Assembly: GCA_028023455.1 (NCBI GenBank)
Contig: JAQFVV010000012.1
Coordinates: 15,888,364 to 15,952,363, forward strand
Direction of reading: 5' to 3'
Length of the DNA: 64,000 nt
Origin: Epiperipatus broadwayi
Lineage: Eukaryota; Onychophora; Udeonychophora; Euonychophora; Peripatidae
In this document: piece by piece, positions 33,641-46,688 of the stretch
How the letters are laid out: the number at the start of each line of letters is the position of its first letter
Numbering within the stretch: the stretch's first letter is position 1
Position numbers and translations under genes: made by a program
The notes under the pieces: generated by a model
Told to the model about the DNA's origin: nothing
Databases searched by the model: none
The model's input: only the letters and a program-made list of their open reading frames with translations

Positions 33641-36389
33641 AGAAGGTCATGGACTCACAACAACTCTACAGTTTCCTGAGAATAAAGGTCCAAATTTGTC
33701 ATGAGCATCTATTTTTAAAACAAGTTTATTCACACACACATGTTCATTCTGCTTTCAAGAAAATTCAACTGGTATTTCAGATAAAAGAATTATCAGGCAA
33801 CTGAGAAGAAAGATCTTGGTGTTTTCTGATCTTAAATCCGAAGGTAAAAAGCCAATAAACTTACCACGCTAGCTGATGCATGTTGATGAGTGGCCCATCC
33901 ATGTACCTTGAGCATATGGAGTGGACATTAAGAATTTACCCTGCTCAGTTTCTTTAAGGCCTCAAAAAGGAAATAAAAATTCTCCTTTCAATTAACAGCA
34001 ACATTTTTTCTGCAATCCTGTGTTCTATGTATGTGTGTGTATATGTTTATTGAAAAGAACTACACATACATACAGAATGGTATAGTTTTATTTATAATAC
34101 TTCAAATTCCCTTTAATTACATTTAGGTTAAGTATATACATTATATTTTGTATTTCAATAATACTAAGTATTGTAAATCAAATCTGAGCTATCTGCTAAT
34201 TTATGCCATTCACTAGAAATCTTAGAGCAAATTATAGAATATACAGTGGCTCCATTATATATATAAATGTATGCATTCATTTACTAATGATTCATATATT
34301 TAAAAAATTACATACACAAATTAAGTTATCAAAAATAATTAACAAAAAATAAAATACTTTACAATAGATAAAAAGCAAATTATGAAAATATCAATTCTAA
34401 AAGAAGACATAGTAGCTAATTAAAAAAAAATCAAGATAATATTTTAAAAAAATATCACATTAAGAAAAAAAATTAAAATAATTGTTAACCTTTTTTTTTT
34501 ACTTATAATGAACACATTAAGAAAAAAACAAAAATAATTGTTAATCTTTTTTTTTGTTGTTGTTTTTTTGCTTGAAATGAACATTGATCTTTATAAAATG
34601 CAAAAGATAAATCTCTTATTTTAATCAAGTTTTTTTTGTAATAGCATGCTTGGGACATTTTGCAATTAATTGAGGCAGCATATAGTAGTTGCAGTATCAA
34701 TCAGAATTTTTAAAAAATTGTTTTTACAAATTTTTAATTAATTTATTTTTGTTTACTATTTTTTTTCACATGGATAGTTATATAAATCAATTGAATTTGA
34801 AACAATGATTTTGGTGTACATACCATTTGAACTGTATGTCATTGATTAGATTCTAAATTCATTGTGTGAGCATAGACTTTTTAATAATTAGAAAATGTCA
34901 TTTTTCAGTTTATCAGTAGAAAGCTATGGCAAGGAGATAAAAAAAGATTGGTGTTCTTATGGTTGCAAATTAATTCAGAAGTAAATTTAAAAATCTACTT
35001 TTAATCTGTCTCTTTATAGTTTTCAACCTTCAATTCTTGGCCAAAAATATGAGTATGTTTGAATTTTCATGATTGCGTAGATTATTATTTTTACATGTAT
35101 TACAATTTGCATAAATAATATTTGGTCTTTAATCTTGAATACAAGCATGTTCTGAAAGAAAATTTAAAAAAAAAAAACATGTTCAAATAAATATGCTTTA
35201 AATTAATAAATCTTATTGATAAATATGTGATATTTTTATTTTGCCTTTTAATCAAAACTTTTCCTAGAAAAAATATTTATAATAAGTGAAAGAGATGGAA
35301 TTGGAAGAGGAGTGTACTTATCTTTAAATACATTTTTAGTTATTCTTTAATTTTATAATAATAAATAAACAAAATGTATGCTACAAAATCTCGTTATGTT
35401 ATTTCCATTTTTAAACTTTTTCAGTGTCATAGAATTAGCATTTTTTTCTGGCTCATCATTTCTCAAATTATCATTTTATTGCATCTATTATTGATAATTC
35501 AAGATTCTAACTTAGCAGTTTTTATTCCAATTATTATTAATAAGTTTTGTGTTTCATATTTCATGATTTTTATAGTATTAGTAATACACTAAGTATTTTG
35601 TATTATAATGAAAATATAAATAAGAATGTTATTTAAATAAATTAAATGTAAATACAATAAAATTTTATAACAACAGCATGTTTCTTTTAAAAATTTTTCA
35701 AAGTGATTTACTCTATACTTAAACCAGGCATGTCAGTAAATTAATGGCTAAAACTTATCAGAGTTCAAGAAATAGGCAGTCACTCTTTTTTTGCATTTAT
35801 GGACATGTGAGTGTTGTTTATATATACCTTCCAGGGATAGGGATTTTGGTTATGTCTACTTAAATTTTATTTAAATTAAGCTATGTTATTTACATTTACA
35901 AAAACAGATGTTTTATTAATATATGATATAAGCATTGCCTTTATTCTCTAGATATTTAATTGTAATTTCAGAATGGTTTATGTCATACTTAAATCAGGTT
36001 AATATACAAATTTACACTATTTTCTAACATCAATAAATGAATGCTTAAAGCTATTTGACCTAAATAAATAGGTGGTCACTATTTTTTCCTTTTATTGTTA
36101 TATAAACTTTTATATATAGTTTCCATAGGTTTTGGTTATTTTCTTTTAAATTGATGTTTCATTAATATTATGAAATTGTTAAAAATGAAACACTATTTTT
36201 ACTCTAGATATTCAATTGTAATTACAGAATGATTTGACCATTCTTAAAGCAGGCTATTATACACATACATAAAATCATCAGAGTTCAAGAAATAGGTGGT
36301 CATTTTATTTTTTGCTTATTATCATATGAATATTGTTTTATTCAGAGCTCTTGGAGAGTTTGGTTATTTCCATTTTAATTACATATTGA
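33641..36389. other. AT-rich DNA without a recognised gene
   Basis: No coding exon was seen. A loosely conserved motif recurs in direct orientation about 250 bp apart near 35730-35830, 36000-36110 and 36210-36330 (AGAGTTCAAGAAATAGG(C/T)GGTCA at the first and third), an old tandem duplication of about 230-270 bp. A short GT microsatellite is near 34030. Confidence 0.45.
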
Positions 36390-37575
36390 AGTGTTACATA
36401 TATGCTTGCTTCATTTTTTTCAATTCTGCCATCTTTCCCTTAAATCCTCACACACATATATAATCCGTGTGTGTGTGTGTGGGGGGGGATTGTGTATTCA
36501 TATTAAAATAGAAAGGAGACTAAAAGCAAACTTAAAGTAAAAAAATTCAAGTTAAAAGAAATAATCATGTAAAGTAAGTTAGGAAAACAATAAAAAAAAA
36601 GAGTTTCTTCATGGAATTAATCCATTAACTAAGTAAAATTAGTACCTTATTAAAATATCAATTACAAAAATCAGCAATATAGTTATGGTTCAACATCTTT
36701 GTACTGAGTACGTGTCAAAAAGATGCTAATGTAAAATAAAGACAAAGGAGGCAGGAAATAAAAATAAGATAAAGTAAGAAGTAAAAATAAATAAGGGAAA
36801 AACTAATGGAAAAGCCATCTCAAGAAATTCATTAAAATCCATCTCATAAATTGAAAAACTTCCCAAGGCAAAATAAAGAATATAAAAACCCGAAAAACGC
36901 TTTGGATTGGGCTTGAAATCTTTGGTTCTTGCCTTGAAATCATTAAGAAGCTACATACTAAGAATGATGGAGTACTTTGATGTCGACTTTCTCTTTGTCG
37001 TAGGAGAGAGGGAGTGGCATCATGAAGATAATATCAAGTGAGAGAGGGAAGTATGCTATGCACCAGTCACCCCACTGCTGATAGAGAGACCAAGCAGCTT
37101 GCCTTTCACATAATTCATTGCAATTGACAAGGGAAAATGCTCCACAAAATCATACAGAGACGTTATCCATCATTATAAACTCTCCCATCAAGCGCTTGTT
37201 CATTACACGAAGATACCGGGAAACATTTATAAAGTTCTTTTATTTTAAATATGAAAGTATATTTAACCAACTTTATTAACTGTAACTATAATTTAAATAC
37301 GTACTAGTTTCCTTTAAGTTTTTAATATTTTTTGATTTCTTTTATAATATAAGTTTTCTGGACTAAAAGAAAAAAATGTTTAATTACTTTTATTTGATTT
37401 GTAAAACTTAAACGATTGTAGATGAAGTTAACAAATACTAACTCCATCTTGCATTTCTCTACGTGATGTTTCAAGGGACCCTACAGAGAGAATAGAAGCC
37501 AAGAGTGGAAATCATTTGCACCAAAGTTAAAGCTTATAATACATTAATTTTACTCTTAGATCCCCCCATCACTTT
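36390..37575 (+). repeat. Repeat copy A, left part
   Basis: It matches 50150-51690 in direct orientation with several indels (shared CAATAAAAAAAAGAGTTT-type, ATAATCATGTAAAGTAAGTT, GGGCTTGAAATCTTTGGTTC, GAAGATAATATC and TGCATTTCTCT blocks). It contains a GT run followed by G8 near 36470-36488. It is continued at 46689 after the foldback element. Confidence 0.85.
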
Positions 37576-39424
37576 GGTAGTTGAGGAGGGACCATACTGC
37601 TGCCATCAGATGACGCTGTGACACCATCAACAACCAGCCTGAAACCTGCAAATGATAAATTTATTTACGAAAGTGGCTGAAAATTGACAAAAAAAATGCT
37701 ATGAAATTCAAATAAAAAAAAAATCGATGAAAGTGGCTGAAAGTTGACAAATAAAAAAGAAAACAACAAAATGCTATGAAATTTAAAAAAAAAAAATAAC
37801 GATGAAAATACGAGAAAGAGCCACCCCCCCATAATCAAAAATTGTTCACTTAAATCGAAAAATAAAAATGCCAGAGGATTTATATATCCAAGAAATACAT
37901 AGAAAGTACAAATTATAAAAAAAAAAAACAAGAAAATTCAAATTAAATAAAAAAAATTCCATGAAAGTACAAGAAACACCTACCCCCCTAAAATCAAAAT
38001 ATCTTCACTTAAGTCGAAAAATAAAAATGTCTGAGGATATATGTACACAAGAAATACATCGAAAGTACAAATTATTAAAAAAAAAAACAAGAAAATGGTA
38101 TCTAATCCTAAAATAATTCAAATTTAAAAAATAAACAAGTTTGTGATTAATCCAAAAACAAACATGGCGGACAAAAAGCGGGAAATCCAAAAACATCAAA
38201 TTATTTACCTTTCAACATTTCCAAATAGGAATGGGCAAATTAAGTAGCTGTCAATATTTGCAAACGATCAGATTTAAAAGCAAAAAAGAATATTACTGGT
38301 TTGAAATTATGGCATCTCATCAAACATACCCCCCCCCATGAAGAATTTCTATCTAAAAATAACAAGTGGACAAATTAATTCAAAAAAATACTTCTAAAAT
38401 ACAAATAAAAAAAATTCAATCAAAAATAATTAAAAGCAACGGTTATATAAACTAAAAAGAAAAATACTGGTTTGAAATTATGGCATCTCATCCAAAGTAA
38501 GTCAAATGTATAAACCTATCCCCTCCCCCAATGAAGAATTTCTATCCAAAAATAACAAATTATTTACCTTTCAACATAAATATGCATCTATGATCGTATT
38601 GAAAAGCAATTAATTGTTCTCTGGCTTTCAAATTATTGCATATCTAAATTGAGCAATAATATTTAAATAATCAAAAAGCAATATACAAAAAATAATTACC
38701 AACCCTTCCCCCAACTAAGAATCATGGCGTAAAATTCATCTCTCCCTCAAACTAGCTGCGATTGTCAAATTAAGTTGATGGTGTAGATTTTCAAAAAATG
38801 TACTAAATACTTAAAAAAGAAAATCTCAAATTATTTAGTTTTAAATCAGTTAATTGTTTTCTGGCTTTCAAATTATGGCATATCATTAAAAAGAACTCAA
38901 AAATAATTAAAATGCAAATACAGAATTTGTTGTATTACCAGTGTAAAATTATAATGAAATATGGCAACCACCGAGTAACTTTTTTAAAATGTATTAAATC
39001 TTATCAATATTTAAAAAATCAAAGACTATTTGCAAATATTGTAACGGTCAGGTTTGTACATTTGCTCAACAGACTGAGAGTCCAAGCCAGAGAACCAAAA
39101 GCTGACCAAGTCGGGATAGTAATACCCTACGTCTGATCACACCTCAACTCTCTCACTCGTGCTTCCAAGTCAACACATCGCGAATGACATGCCTGAGGTT
39201 ACACTAGATATCTCTTTGATCACGTTCCAGCAATAGCAAAGCAGTAAAACATGAGACATCCCCCCTTATTACATATTCTATTATATACCTTAACTAGTGA
39301 TTCATAAGATAATGAGCAAATAATGAGACTGAGACAAATTTATATTTCATAAATTTAATATAACAATAAATACTCAAGCATAGTAGGTTGTGTACGGCTA
39401 GCTCACACGCAGGTGAGTGGATTC

Positions 39425-39625
39425 TCAGGGTTATAAATAATAATACAATGCAATGAATGCATGCTCTGAGTTATAAAACAATATTATTACAAAGCATTCA
39501 GTGTGTTCTCAGGGTATAAAATAATGGTACAAAGCATTGAGTGAATTCTCAAAGTTATAAAATAATATTACAAAGCATTTAGTATGTTTTCTCAGGGTAT
39601 AAAATGATATTACAAAGCAATAGAC
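39425..39625. repeat. Minisatellite, about 55-65 bp unit, roughly four copies
   Basis: The unit is TTCTCAGGGTTATAAAATAA, then (T)ATTACAAAGCATT(C/G)AGTG. Copies differ by small substitutions and indels. Confidence 0.75.
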
Positions 39626-40539
39626 TCTTAGTAAGCTTATGTCACCTTTCATGTTGTAATTCATGCCACGTTTTATATGTTTGAAATCGGTTATAGTGAG
39701 CTAGAGTAATCGAGTTGATGGATAAATGCTAGATATTAGTAATACGTTGAAGATTATATCATTGTTGCTAAGTTTAAAATATTATAATGACTAAGTTTAA
39801 GATTATATTATAAATATATTCAAAAATCATATTATAGATATTTGCGTGGTATAATATTGTTATACAGATAAACGCATTAACTCAGATTCTAGGTCGGATC
39901 AAAGCCGAAGTCACTTTCTAGGGAAACTGAACTGAGATGTGGTGGCAGGGGAACGTCAGATTCTAGTGCGTTAGAAACTATACTATCAGATAAGTGTGGC
40001 TCGAATGCATTCTTAATGGGGTTTATTACCTAGTAAACGGTTCCCTAACCGATCTGCTTGCTACAATGGAAGAGGCCTTTTTATTAAGAACAGAAGATTG
40101 GCTTATGAGCCCTTTGGAAACACTTTGGTTTCGTTATACAAGAATAAATGTCACATTTGCCTAAACTTGCGAGGCGTGACTTGACAAAATACGAAGAACT
40201 GTCACAGTGGCCTAAACTTTCGAGGCGTGCCTGGACGCGGAACAATCTTGAGATAGGCCATTATAGACATAGCAAGTAGATATGCATTGTTATGCAAATT
40301 AGCAATACATTCGCAACGCTAAATTAATATTTAATAAATTTAATTACGCCAAAATCTTAGCTTCTTCAGTGCTACTACCACCGGTCAGTTCATAACTGAG
40401 ATTATTAAATGATAAAATGATGGCGATAATGAGAATCTGATTTAAGGGTTTTCTGCATAGCTACTTATAGAACTGGGGACATTAGTTATATAGTATAACT
40501 AGATCTAATATCAAACGGATTGTTAAATAATAAAATGTG

Positions 40540-41075
40540 AGTTATAAAATAGCTCACGCAAATTTTGATGTTTAAGTAAATTACACATCTTAAATAAATC
40601 GTCAAAATAGACCTTACTAATAATGAAAAATGGGTTTTAACTAACGAATGCAAATCTATATTTTAAATAGCTTGCGTGAAATATACTTTTTCAGATAACT
40701 GGCAAAATACATATTTTAAATCATTTACGCAAATATAATTCTTAAATAACTTGGGCAAAATCTGCGTTTTAAATAGCCTACGCAATATATACGTTTTAAC
40801 TAACTTTAGCAACATTTTCATTTTATATAACTTTAGAAAAGATGCATTTTAAATAATAGACGCTAAATATACCTTTAAATAACTTTAGCAAAACATTCTC
40901 ATTTTCAATTAACTGGAGAAAAAGATGCGTTTTAAATAATATACGCAAATATACCTTTTTAAATACGTTTATCAAAAGATTTTAAATAATTTGAGAAAAG
41001 ATGCGTTTTAAATATAAGCAAATATACATTTTTAAATAACTTTAGTAAAAGATTTTAAATAATTTGTTCGATTCA
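40540..41075. repeat. Diverged tandem repeat region
   Basis: The phrases GCGTTTTAAATA, ACGCAAATATACCTTTTTAA and AACTTTAGCAAAAGATTTTA alternate with irregular spacing over about 500 bp, indicating an old minisatellite of roughly 60-120 bp units. Confidence 0.6.
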
Positions 41076-43556
41076 CTCTATCACAAATATAATTCAGAAA
41101 AGAGTCTTAGCTATATTCTTTATATCGCAATATTGATAGAATAAAAGTAATTGCTCACTCCCTTCCCCCCAATAATTTATTAACACACCAGACTCCGTTC
41201 TGATAAAAACACAGCATAAATCAATAAACATGAACTTAAAATATAAGAATTGCATAAAATGATCGATAAGATAATAATTTAGACATAAAAATTTATAGTA
41301 TGGTTTTATAGAAACTAGATATGTGTGATTATTTAAATTATTAATGATCAACGCCTACTTAAAGTTATTAATGATCAAGCAAGAATTGAGTATGTTCTAA
41401 GATTTAAACCATTTTACGATAAACATTTTAGTGGAACATTTAGAAATATTATAAATTATGTGATTTATTTAGCTAGCTTTCATTTAGTATACGTTTTAGT
41501 TAGGAAATGTACTATTTTGTAGAAAGGATTTACCGGAAAGTCTTTAAGGTCTTGTTCATTGTGCTTCTCTTTATATTCAGTCAGGCTGGGCTTCTCTTAG
41601 GTTTTAGTCGGGATGTAACTTCGTGAATTTATCTCTGTGGCAGCTTTCTCCATTTCTCTGATCAGGAACTATCTGGTTTCTCAGATACAGGTTCTTTCTC
41701 TTGTGATGGGCATGGTGGAGGTCTTCTTTCATCGGTAGCCGCTCGTGGAAGAGCAAACGGCTGTCTCTGTGTCTTCTAGCCAACGGTCATTTTATAGCAG
41801 CTTGGATGATGTTTTTTTTTTTAGATTTAGCAGTCTAAACGGCAGGAACAGTTTTCTTAGTTAACTCGGGTCTTCGGAAATAAAATTTGGCAGCAAGCAC
41901 AAATTTCTCAGCAACAAAAAAAATTAACACGGATGATTATATATGATGGAAGAGGTTAGGTTAGAGAGTTGGTGGCTATTTTGGGCCCCTTTTTATGCTG
42001 TATTTTTGACAGAAGTAACCTCCTACTTTGAGTCATGCTACATCACAAGATGACTAGTTCAAACTAGCCTTTAACCAAATATCCAGTTAGTAAAATATTA
42101 AGTATATCTAAATCTGGACATGGAAAGGCTCTATTGTTTTAATTGACGTCAGTTTTAAAAGATATATATTTTTAAGAGAATGGTCCCAGGCAATTTGTAA
42201 AGATTTATGCCTGACTGAATATTATAATTGGTCTTGGTTATAATTTTTAAATAGGTCAAATTTTGGTTAGAGATTTATTTTTAGAATGAAGTGTTAAAAC
42301 TGATAAAACTTTCTGCTTGTAATTTTAAGCGAACAAAAGAATTGAAAACTTGGAATTAGTCAAAATGAATACTGACTTAAATAATTATTTAGAAAGAAAT
42401 ATTGAAAACTAAGTAATATTATAAATTTAAATTATGCTGCTATATAGATAAATTAATTATACAGTTATGTTTATTTCAGTTTTAACAAATCTAACAACAG
42501 ACTATGCTCGTATATAAATATTTGAGACTGTAATTTTATATTAATGGGACGATTATATACGCACATACTCGCAATATTATAAGCAAAGTTTTTAAAATTT
42601 AAGAAATACACGCCATCTGAGTACAACAAATATATACTATTATCAAAGATAATAGGTGAAACAGGTGTAACCGTTTCAATATGCTGTGCATTATTTAAGT
42701 AACAGATATAATAATAACTCATAACAGAGATTAATACATAGTAAGCAAGTTTAAAAGAGAAAGTGGAAAAATTACCTTGTTCCAGATTTGGTTCAGTGCC
42801 ATTTGCACAATGATGAGTTGATCATCACGTTCTGCAAAATGTAGCTTTCTTGGTAAATTTCTTAACACTTTTATCAATTATGATTCCCAGCAGATTAAAA
42901 AAATTATTTAACAGAAGGTATCTACAAACACTAGCAGAATTATTTAAATAAAGTTACGCACACATGTATATAATATCCCAATTCAATTTAAAAATAATAA
43001 ATGATTGTCCACTATATTCATATTCATCAATTATGTTTTATTTAAACAAAGTTGCAAATGCATCTACATTTTTTAATGAGAGATGTCTAATTACCAACGT
43101 AAAATCCCTCTCAATGAAGACTTTCTTTCCAAAAATAACTGAAATGGACAAAGTAAATCAAAAAAATACTTCTAAAATACAAATAAAAAAAAATTCGATC
43201 AAAAATAATTAAAAGCAACGGTTATATAAACTAAAAAGAATATTACTGGTTTGAAATTATGGCATCTCATCAAACGTAACCCCCCCTCCCCACCAATGAA
43301 GAATTTCTATCCAAAAATAACTTAAATTATTTAGCTATAAAGCAATTAATTATCTGGCTTTCAAATTATGGCTTATCCAAATTGATCAATATTTAAATAA
43401 TAATCAACATAAAAAAGGAATACACAAAAAATAATTACCAAAAGTCCTCCCAATCATTCGTAGTAGGCACTTGAATGTGTTTGCATAAAAATCCATTAAG
43501 AACATTATTTTGATTTAGAGTTCACATTTTAAATAGTAACAGAAGATTGAGTAACA

Positions 43557-43835
43557 GTGATTATTTAGTCTAAAAAAATACAGCAAGGATGGCAGAATAA
43601 TGGTGGCTATTTAGTCTAAAAAATACAGCAAAGATGTCAGCATTTTTAAGCTTTCAACGCACTTGAATAGTAACACAAGATTAAGTAACTATGCTTATTT
43701 TGTTTAAAAAAGTACAGCAAAGATGGCAAAATTATGAAGCTTTTAACACACTTGAATAGTAACAAGATTAAGTAACGATGCTTATTTTGTTTAAAAAAGT
43801 ACAGCAAAGATGGCAGAATTATGAAGCAAAAAAAA
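43557..43835. repeat. Tandem repeat of about 60-107 bp units in the FB2 left arm
   Basis: The unit contains TTATTTNGTTTAAAAAAGTA, CAGCAAAGATGGCA, ATTATGAAGCTTTNAACRCA and CTTGAATAGTAACA. It recurs at 43557, 43605, 43690 and 43780; the last two copies are nearly identical. Confidence 0.7.
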
Positions 43836-44794
43836 TGAATATCACGGAAAAAATGAGACTTAAATTTCAGCTGCTGATATTTCAGAGCGGGATTTTGAAA
43901 TGTTGCCTCAAAGTTTGCGCATATTTAATGTTGTATTCTTCTGCATCAGAAAATAATCCTTATTAACTTTGTCAAAAAATAAACATTGTCAAAAAATAAA
44001 CATTATCCCAACAACTTGTACTTCTAGCAGTACAAAATAATTAACACATCATAATAGAACAAAGCAGGTATTTCGAAAGTCTAGTTCAGTTATGTTTTGA
44101 TTAAATGTGTTTGATTTGGAAATTATATTTTTCATGTAAAATGTCTATTACATCATATTTCATTTTGAAAGAACAAACTGATTTAATATATTACGGTGCG
44201 ATTATATTTAATTGATATATAGATATAATTCAGTATTTTCCTAAGAATCTCATATATGATGAAATGTTTAGGATACTATTAACCAGTTTCTAGCTTTTGC
44301 GAGTACATTAACTAGTAATTGTAAAAATAAATTTCGTTTAGAGTCAGCACCATTTTTCATTTTATTTTGGGAGATAGCTAATGGAGTACCCTAATGGATT
44401 TATATTCTGCAAATAATATTTTTCTATGGCACATCACTCTTTGTGTTTTCAAAATGAAATGTGATGAAAAACAATTTCTTGAAACAAAAAAACTGGAAAA
44501 ATCCAAGTATATCCTATAAATGAAGGAAGACATGGGTAATTATTTTTTGTGTATTGATTTTTAATTATTAAATATTATTAATGAATTTAGATATGCCCTA
44601 ATTTCAAAGCCAGGAAAAAATTAATTGCTTTACAGCTAAATAATTTGATGTTGAAAGTCTTTTCTTTTAAAAGTATTTAGTATATTTTTTGAAAATCTAC
44701 ACCGACTTCATTTGTCAATTAAAGCTATTTGGTGTGGAAGGGGGGAATTTACGTTGGTAATTAGATGTCTCACATTAAAAAAAAAAGATGCATT

Positions 44795-45180
44795 TGCAAC
44801 TTTGTTTAAATAAAATGTAATGAAATATCCATTATATTTATATTTACTATGAACAGAATATAGTACTAAAGTATCTTTTTAAGAAAATATTTTCTCTTGG
44901 GCAAAATGCTGAAGAAACATTTATTAGTGTTATAACGTCACATTTCAATTGCAACTATTTTTTTAATGTAAGAAAGAGCTATTACATCACATTTCATTTT
45001 GCAACTTTGTTTAAATAAAACGTAATGAAGTACGCATCTTATATATAATTATCAGTGTGCACAGACTATGCTACTAAATTATAGTTTAAAGAAATTATTT
45101 TGTCTTTGTCAAAATGCTGAAGAATCATTTATTGGAATATTATATATGCTATATTTCAATCTGCAACTTCTTTAAATAAC
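44795..45180. repeat. Tandem repeat of about 205 bp in the FB2 right arm
   Basis: TTTGCAACTTTGTTTAAATA begins copies at about 44797 and 44998. A TTGTCAAAATGCTGAAGAA(T/A)CA box follows in each, and a partial third copy begins near 45159. Confidence 0.7.
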
Positions 45181-46688
45181 TTTGCTAGTGTTTTGTCAAT
45201 GTCTTATGTTAAATTATTTTTTTAATCTGCTGTTATTCACATGGACATCGGCTTTGATTACAGTGCTATAATTTTAATTAAAGAAGAATCATAAACAAGC
45301 AGAATGGTGCCGAACTGAACTCTGAACAAAATGTTGGTAATATTTCTACAAATATATTTTTAAAACTCTATTTTAATATTCTTAATTACTTAAATTCTTG
45401 TTAAAATAACATCTTGTAACATTCTTGCCAATAAATATAATAATTTTTCCTGTAACTGTAATCGATGATTATTTTAAACTTTCTATTTTAAACTTGCTAT
45501 AACTATTAATTAATAAATAACGAATAACTTGCTATAATTATATTTAATTACTTACTATTTATTACTCTGTATTTAAGTGTTGTGACTTATTATTTGCAAA
45601 TAGTCTTTTTATTTTTTAAATATTAAATGTATATTTTTGAAAAGTTACTCAGTAATTCTTCATGCGGGAGGGAGAGAGAGTTTATCTCTTAGTAATACAC
45701 CAAATTCTGTATTTGCATTTTAATTATTTTTGATCGTATTCTGGATGCAATTTGAGAAATAGATTCTCTCATGTAATATTCTCATTAGTTTATATAACCG
45801 TTGCTTTTAATTATTTTTGATCAAATTTTTTTTATTTGTATTTTAGAAGTATTTTTTTGATTTAATATGTCCACTTCAGTTATTTTTGGATAGAAATTGT
45901 TCATGGGGGGGGGGGTATGTTTGATGAGATGCCATAATTTCAAACCAGTAATATTCTTTTAGTTTATATAACCTTTGCTTTTAAATCTGATCGTTTGCAA
46001 ATATTGACAGCTACTTAATTTGCCCATTCATATTTGGAAATGTCGAAAGGTAAATAATTTGATGTTTTTGGATTTCCTGCTTTTTGTCGCCATGTTTGTT
46101 TTTGGATTAATCACGGACCTATTTATTTTTTAAATTTGAATTATTATAGGATTTGATACTATTTTCTTGTTTTTTTTTAATAATTTGTACTTTCGATGCA
46201 TTTCTTATGTACATATATCCTCAGACATTTTTATTTTTTGATTTAAGTGAAGAAATTTTGATTTGGGGGGGGGGGATAGGTGTTTCTCATATTTTCATGG
46301 AATTTTTTTAATTTAATTTGAATTTTTTTGTTTTTTTTTATAATTTGTACTTTTCATGTATTTCTTGGATATATATATCATCAGGCATTTTTATTTTTCA
46401 ATTTAAGTGAAGAATTTTTGATTATGGGGGGGGGGGTAGCTCTTTCTCATATTTTCATCGTTATTTTATTTTTTTTAATTTGAATTTCATAGCATTTTTT
46501 TTTTTATTTGTCAATTTTCAGCCACTTTCATCGCTTTTTTTTTTTATTTGAATTTCATAGCATTTTTTTTTATTTGTCAATTTTCAGCTACTTTCGTAAA
46601 TAAATTTATCACTTGCAGGTTTCAGGCCGGTTGTTGATGGTGTCACAGCGCCATCTGACCGCGGCAGTACGGTCCCTCCTCAACTACC

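Larger units (their letters stand above)
39047..42712. mobile_element. Probable nested insertion inside FB2, unclassified
   Basis: Left-arm pairing stops after GACTATTTGCAAATA (39046) and resumes near AATAACTCATAACA (42713), where the right arm (about 45560-45620, minus) runs continuously. About 3.7 kb is therefore extra. It starts TTGTAACGGTCAGGTTTG and includes GC-richer stretches (39050-39270, 39880-40260, 41560-41960). No LTR pair, terminal repeat or conserved domain could be assigned, and the right boundary is uncertain by tens of bases. Confidence 0.5.
37576..46688. mobile_element. Foldback element FB2: 9.1-kb inverted-repeat element
   Basis: The ends are inverse copies: GGTAGTTGAGGAGGGACC at 37576 and its complement ending at 46688, followed inward by GATGRCGCTGTGACACCATC, CCTGAAACCTGCAA(A/G)TG and ATAAATTTATTTACGAAAGT. 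Pairing continues along nearly the whole length, for example AAACATGGCGGACAAAAAGC (38161) with its complement near 46080, and AGCAGATTAAAAAAA (about 42890) with 45220. Left-arm C-tracts (37826, 37983, 38330, 38520, 43280) face right-arm G-tracts (46430, 46265, 45905). A central segment (about 39047-42712) is unpaired and probably a nested insertion. No transposase was found. It splits repeat copy A; copy B shows a related uninterrupted site. Confidence 0.8.
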
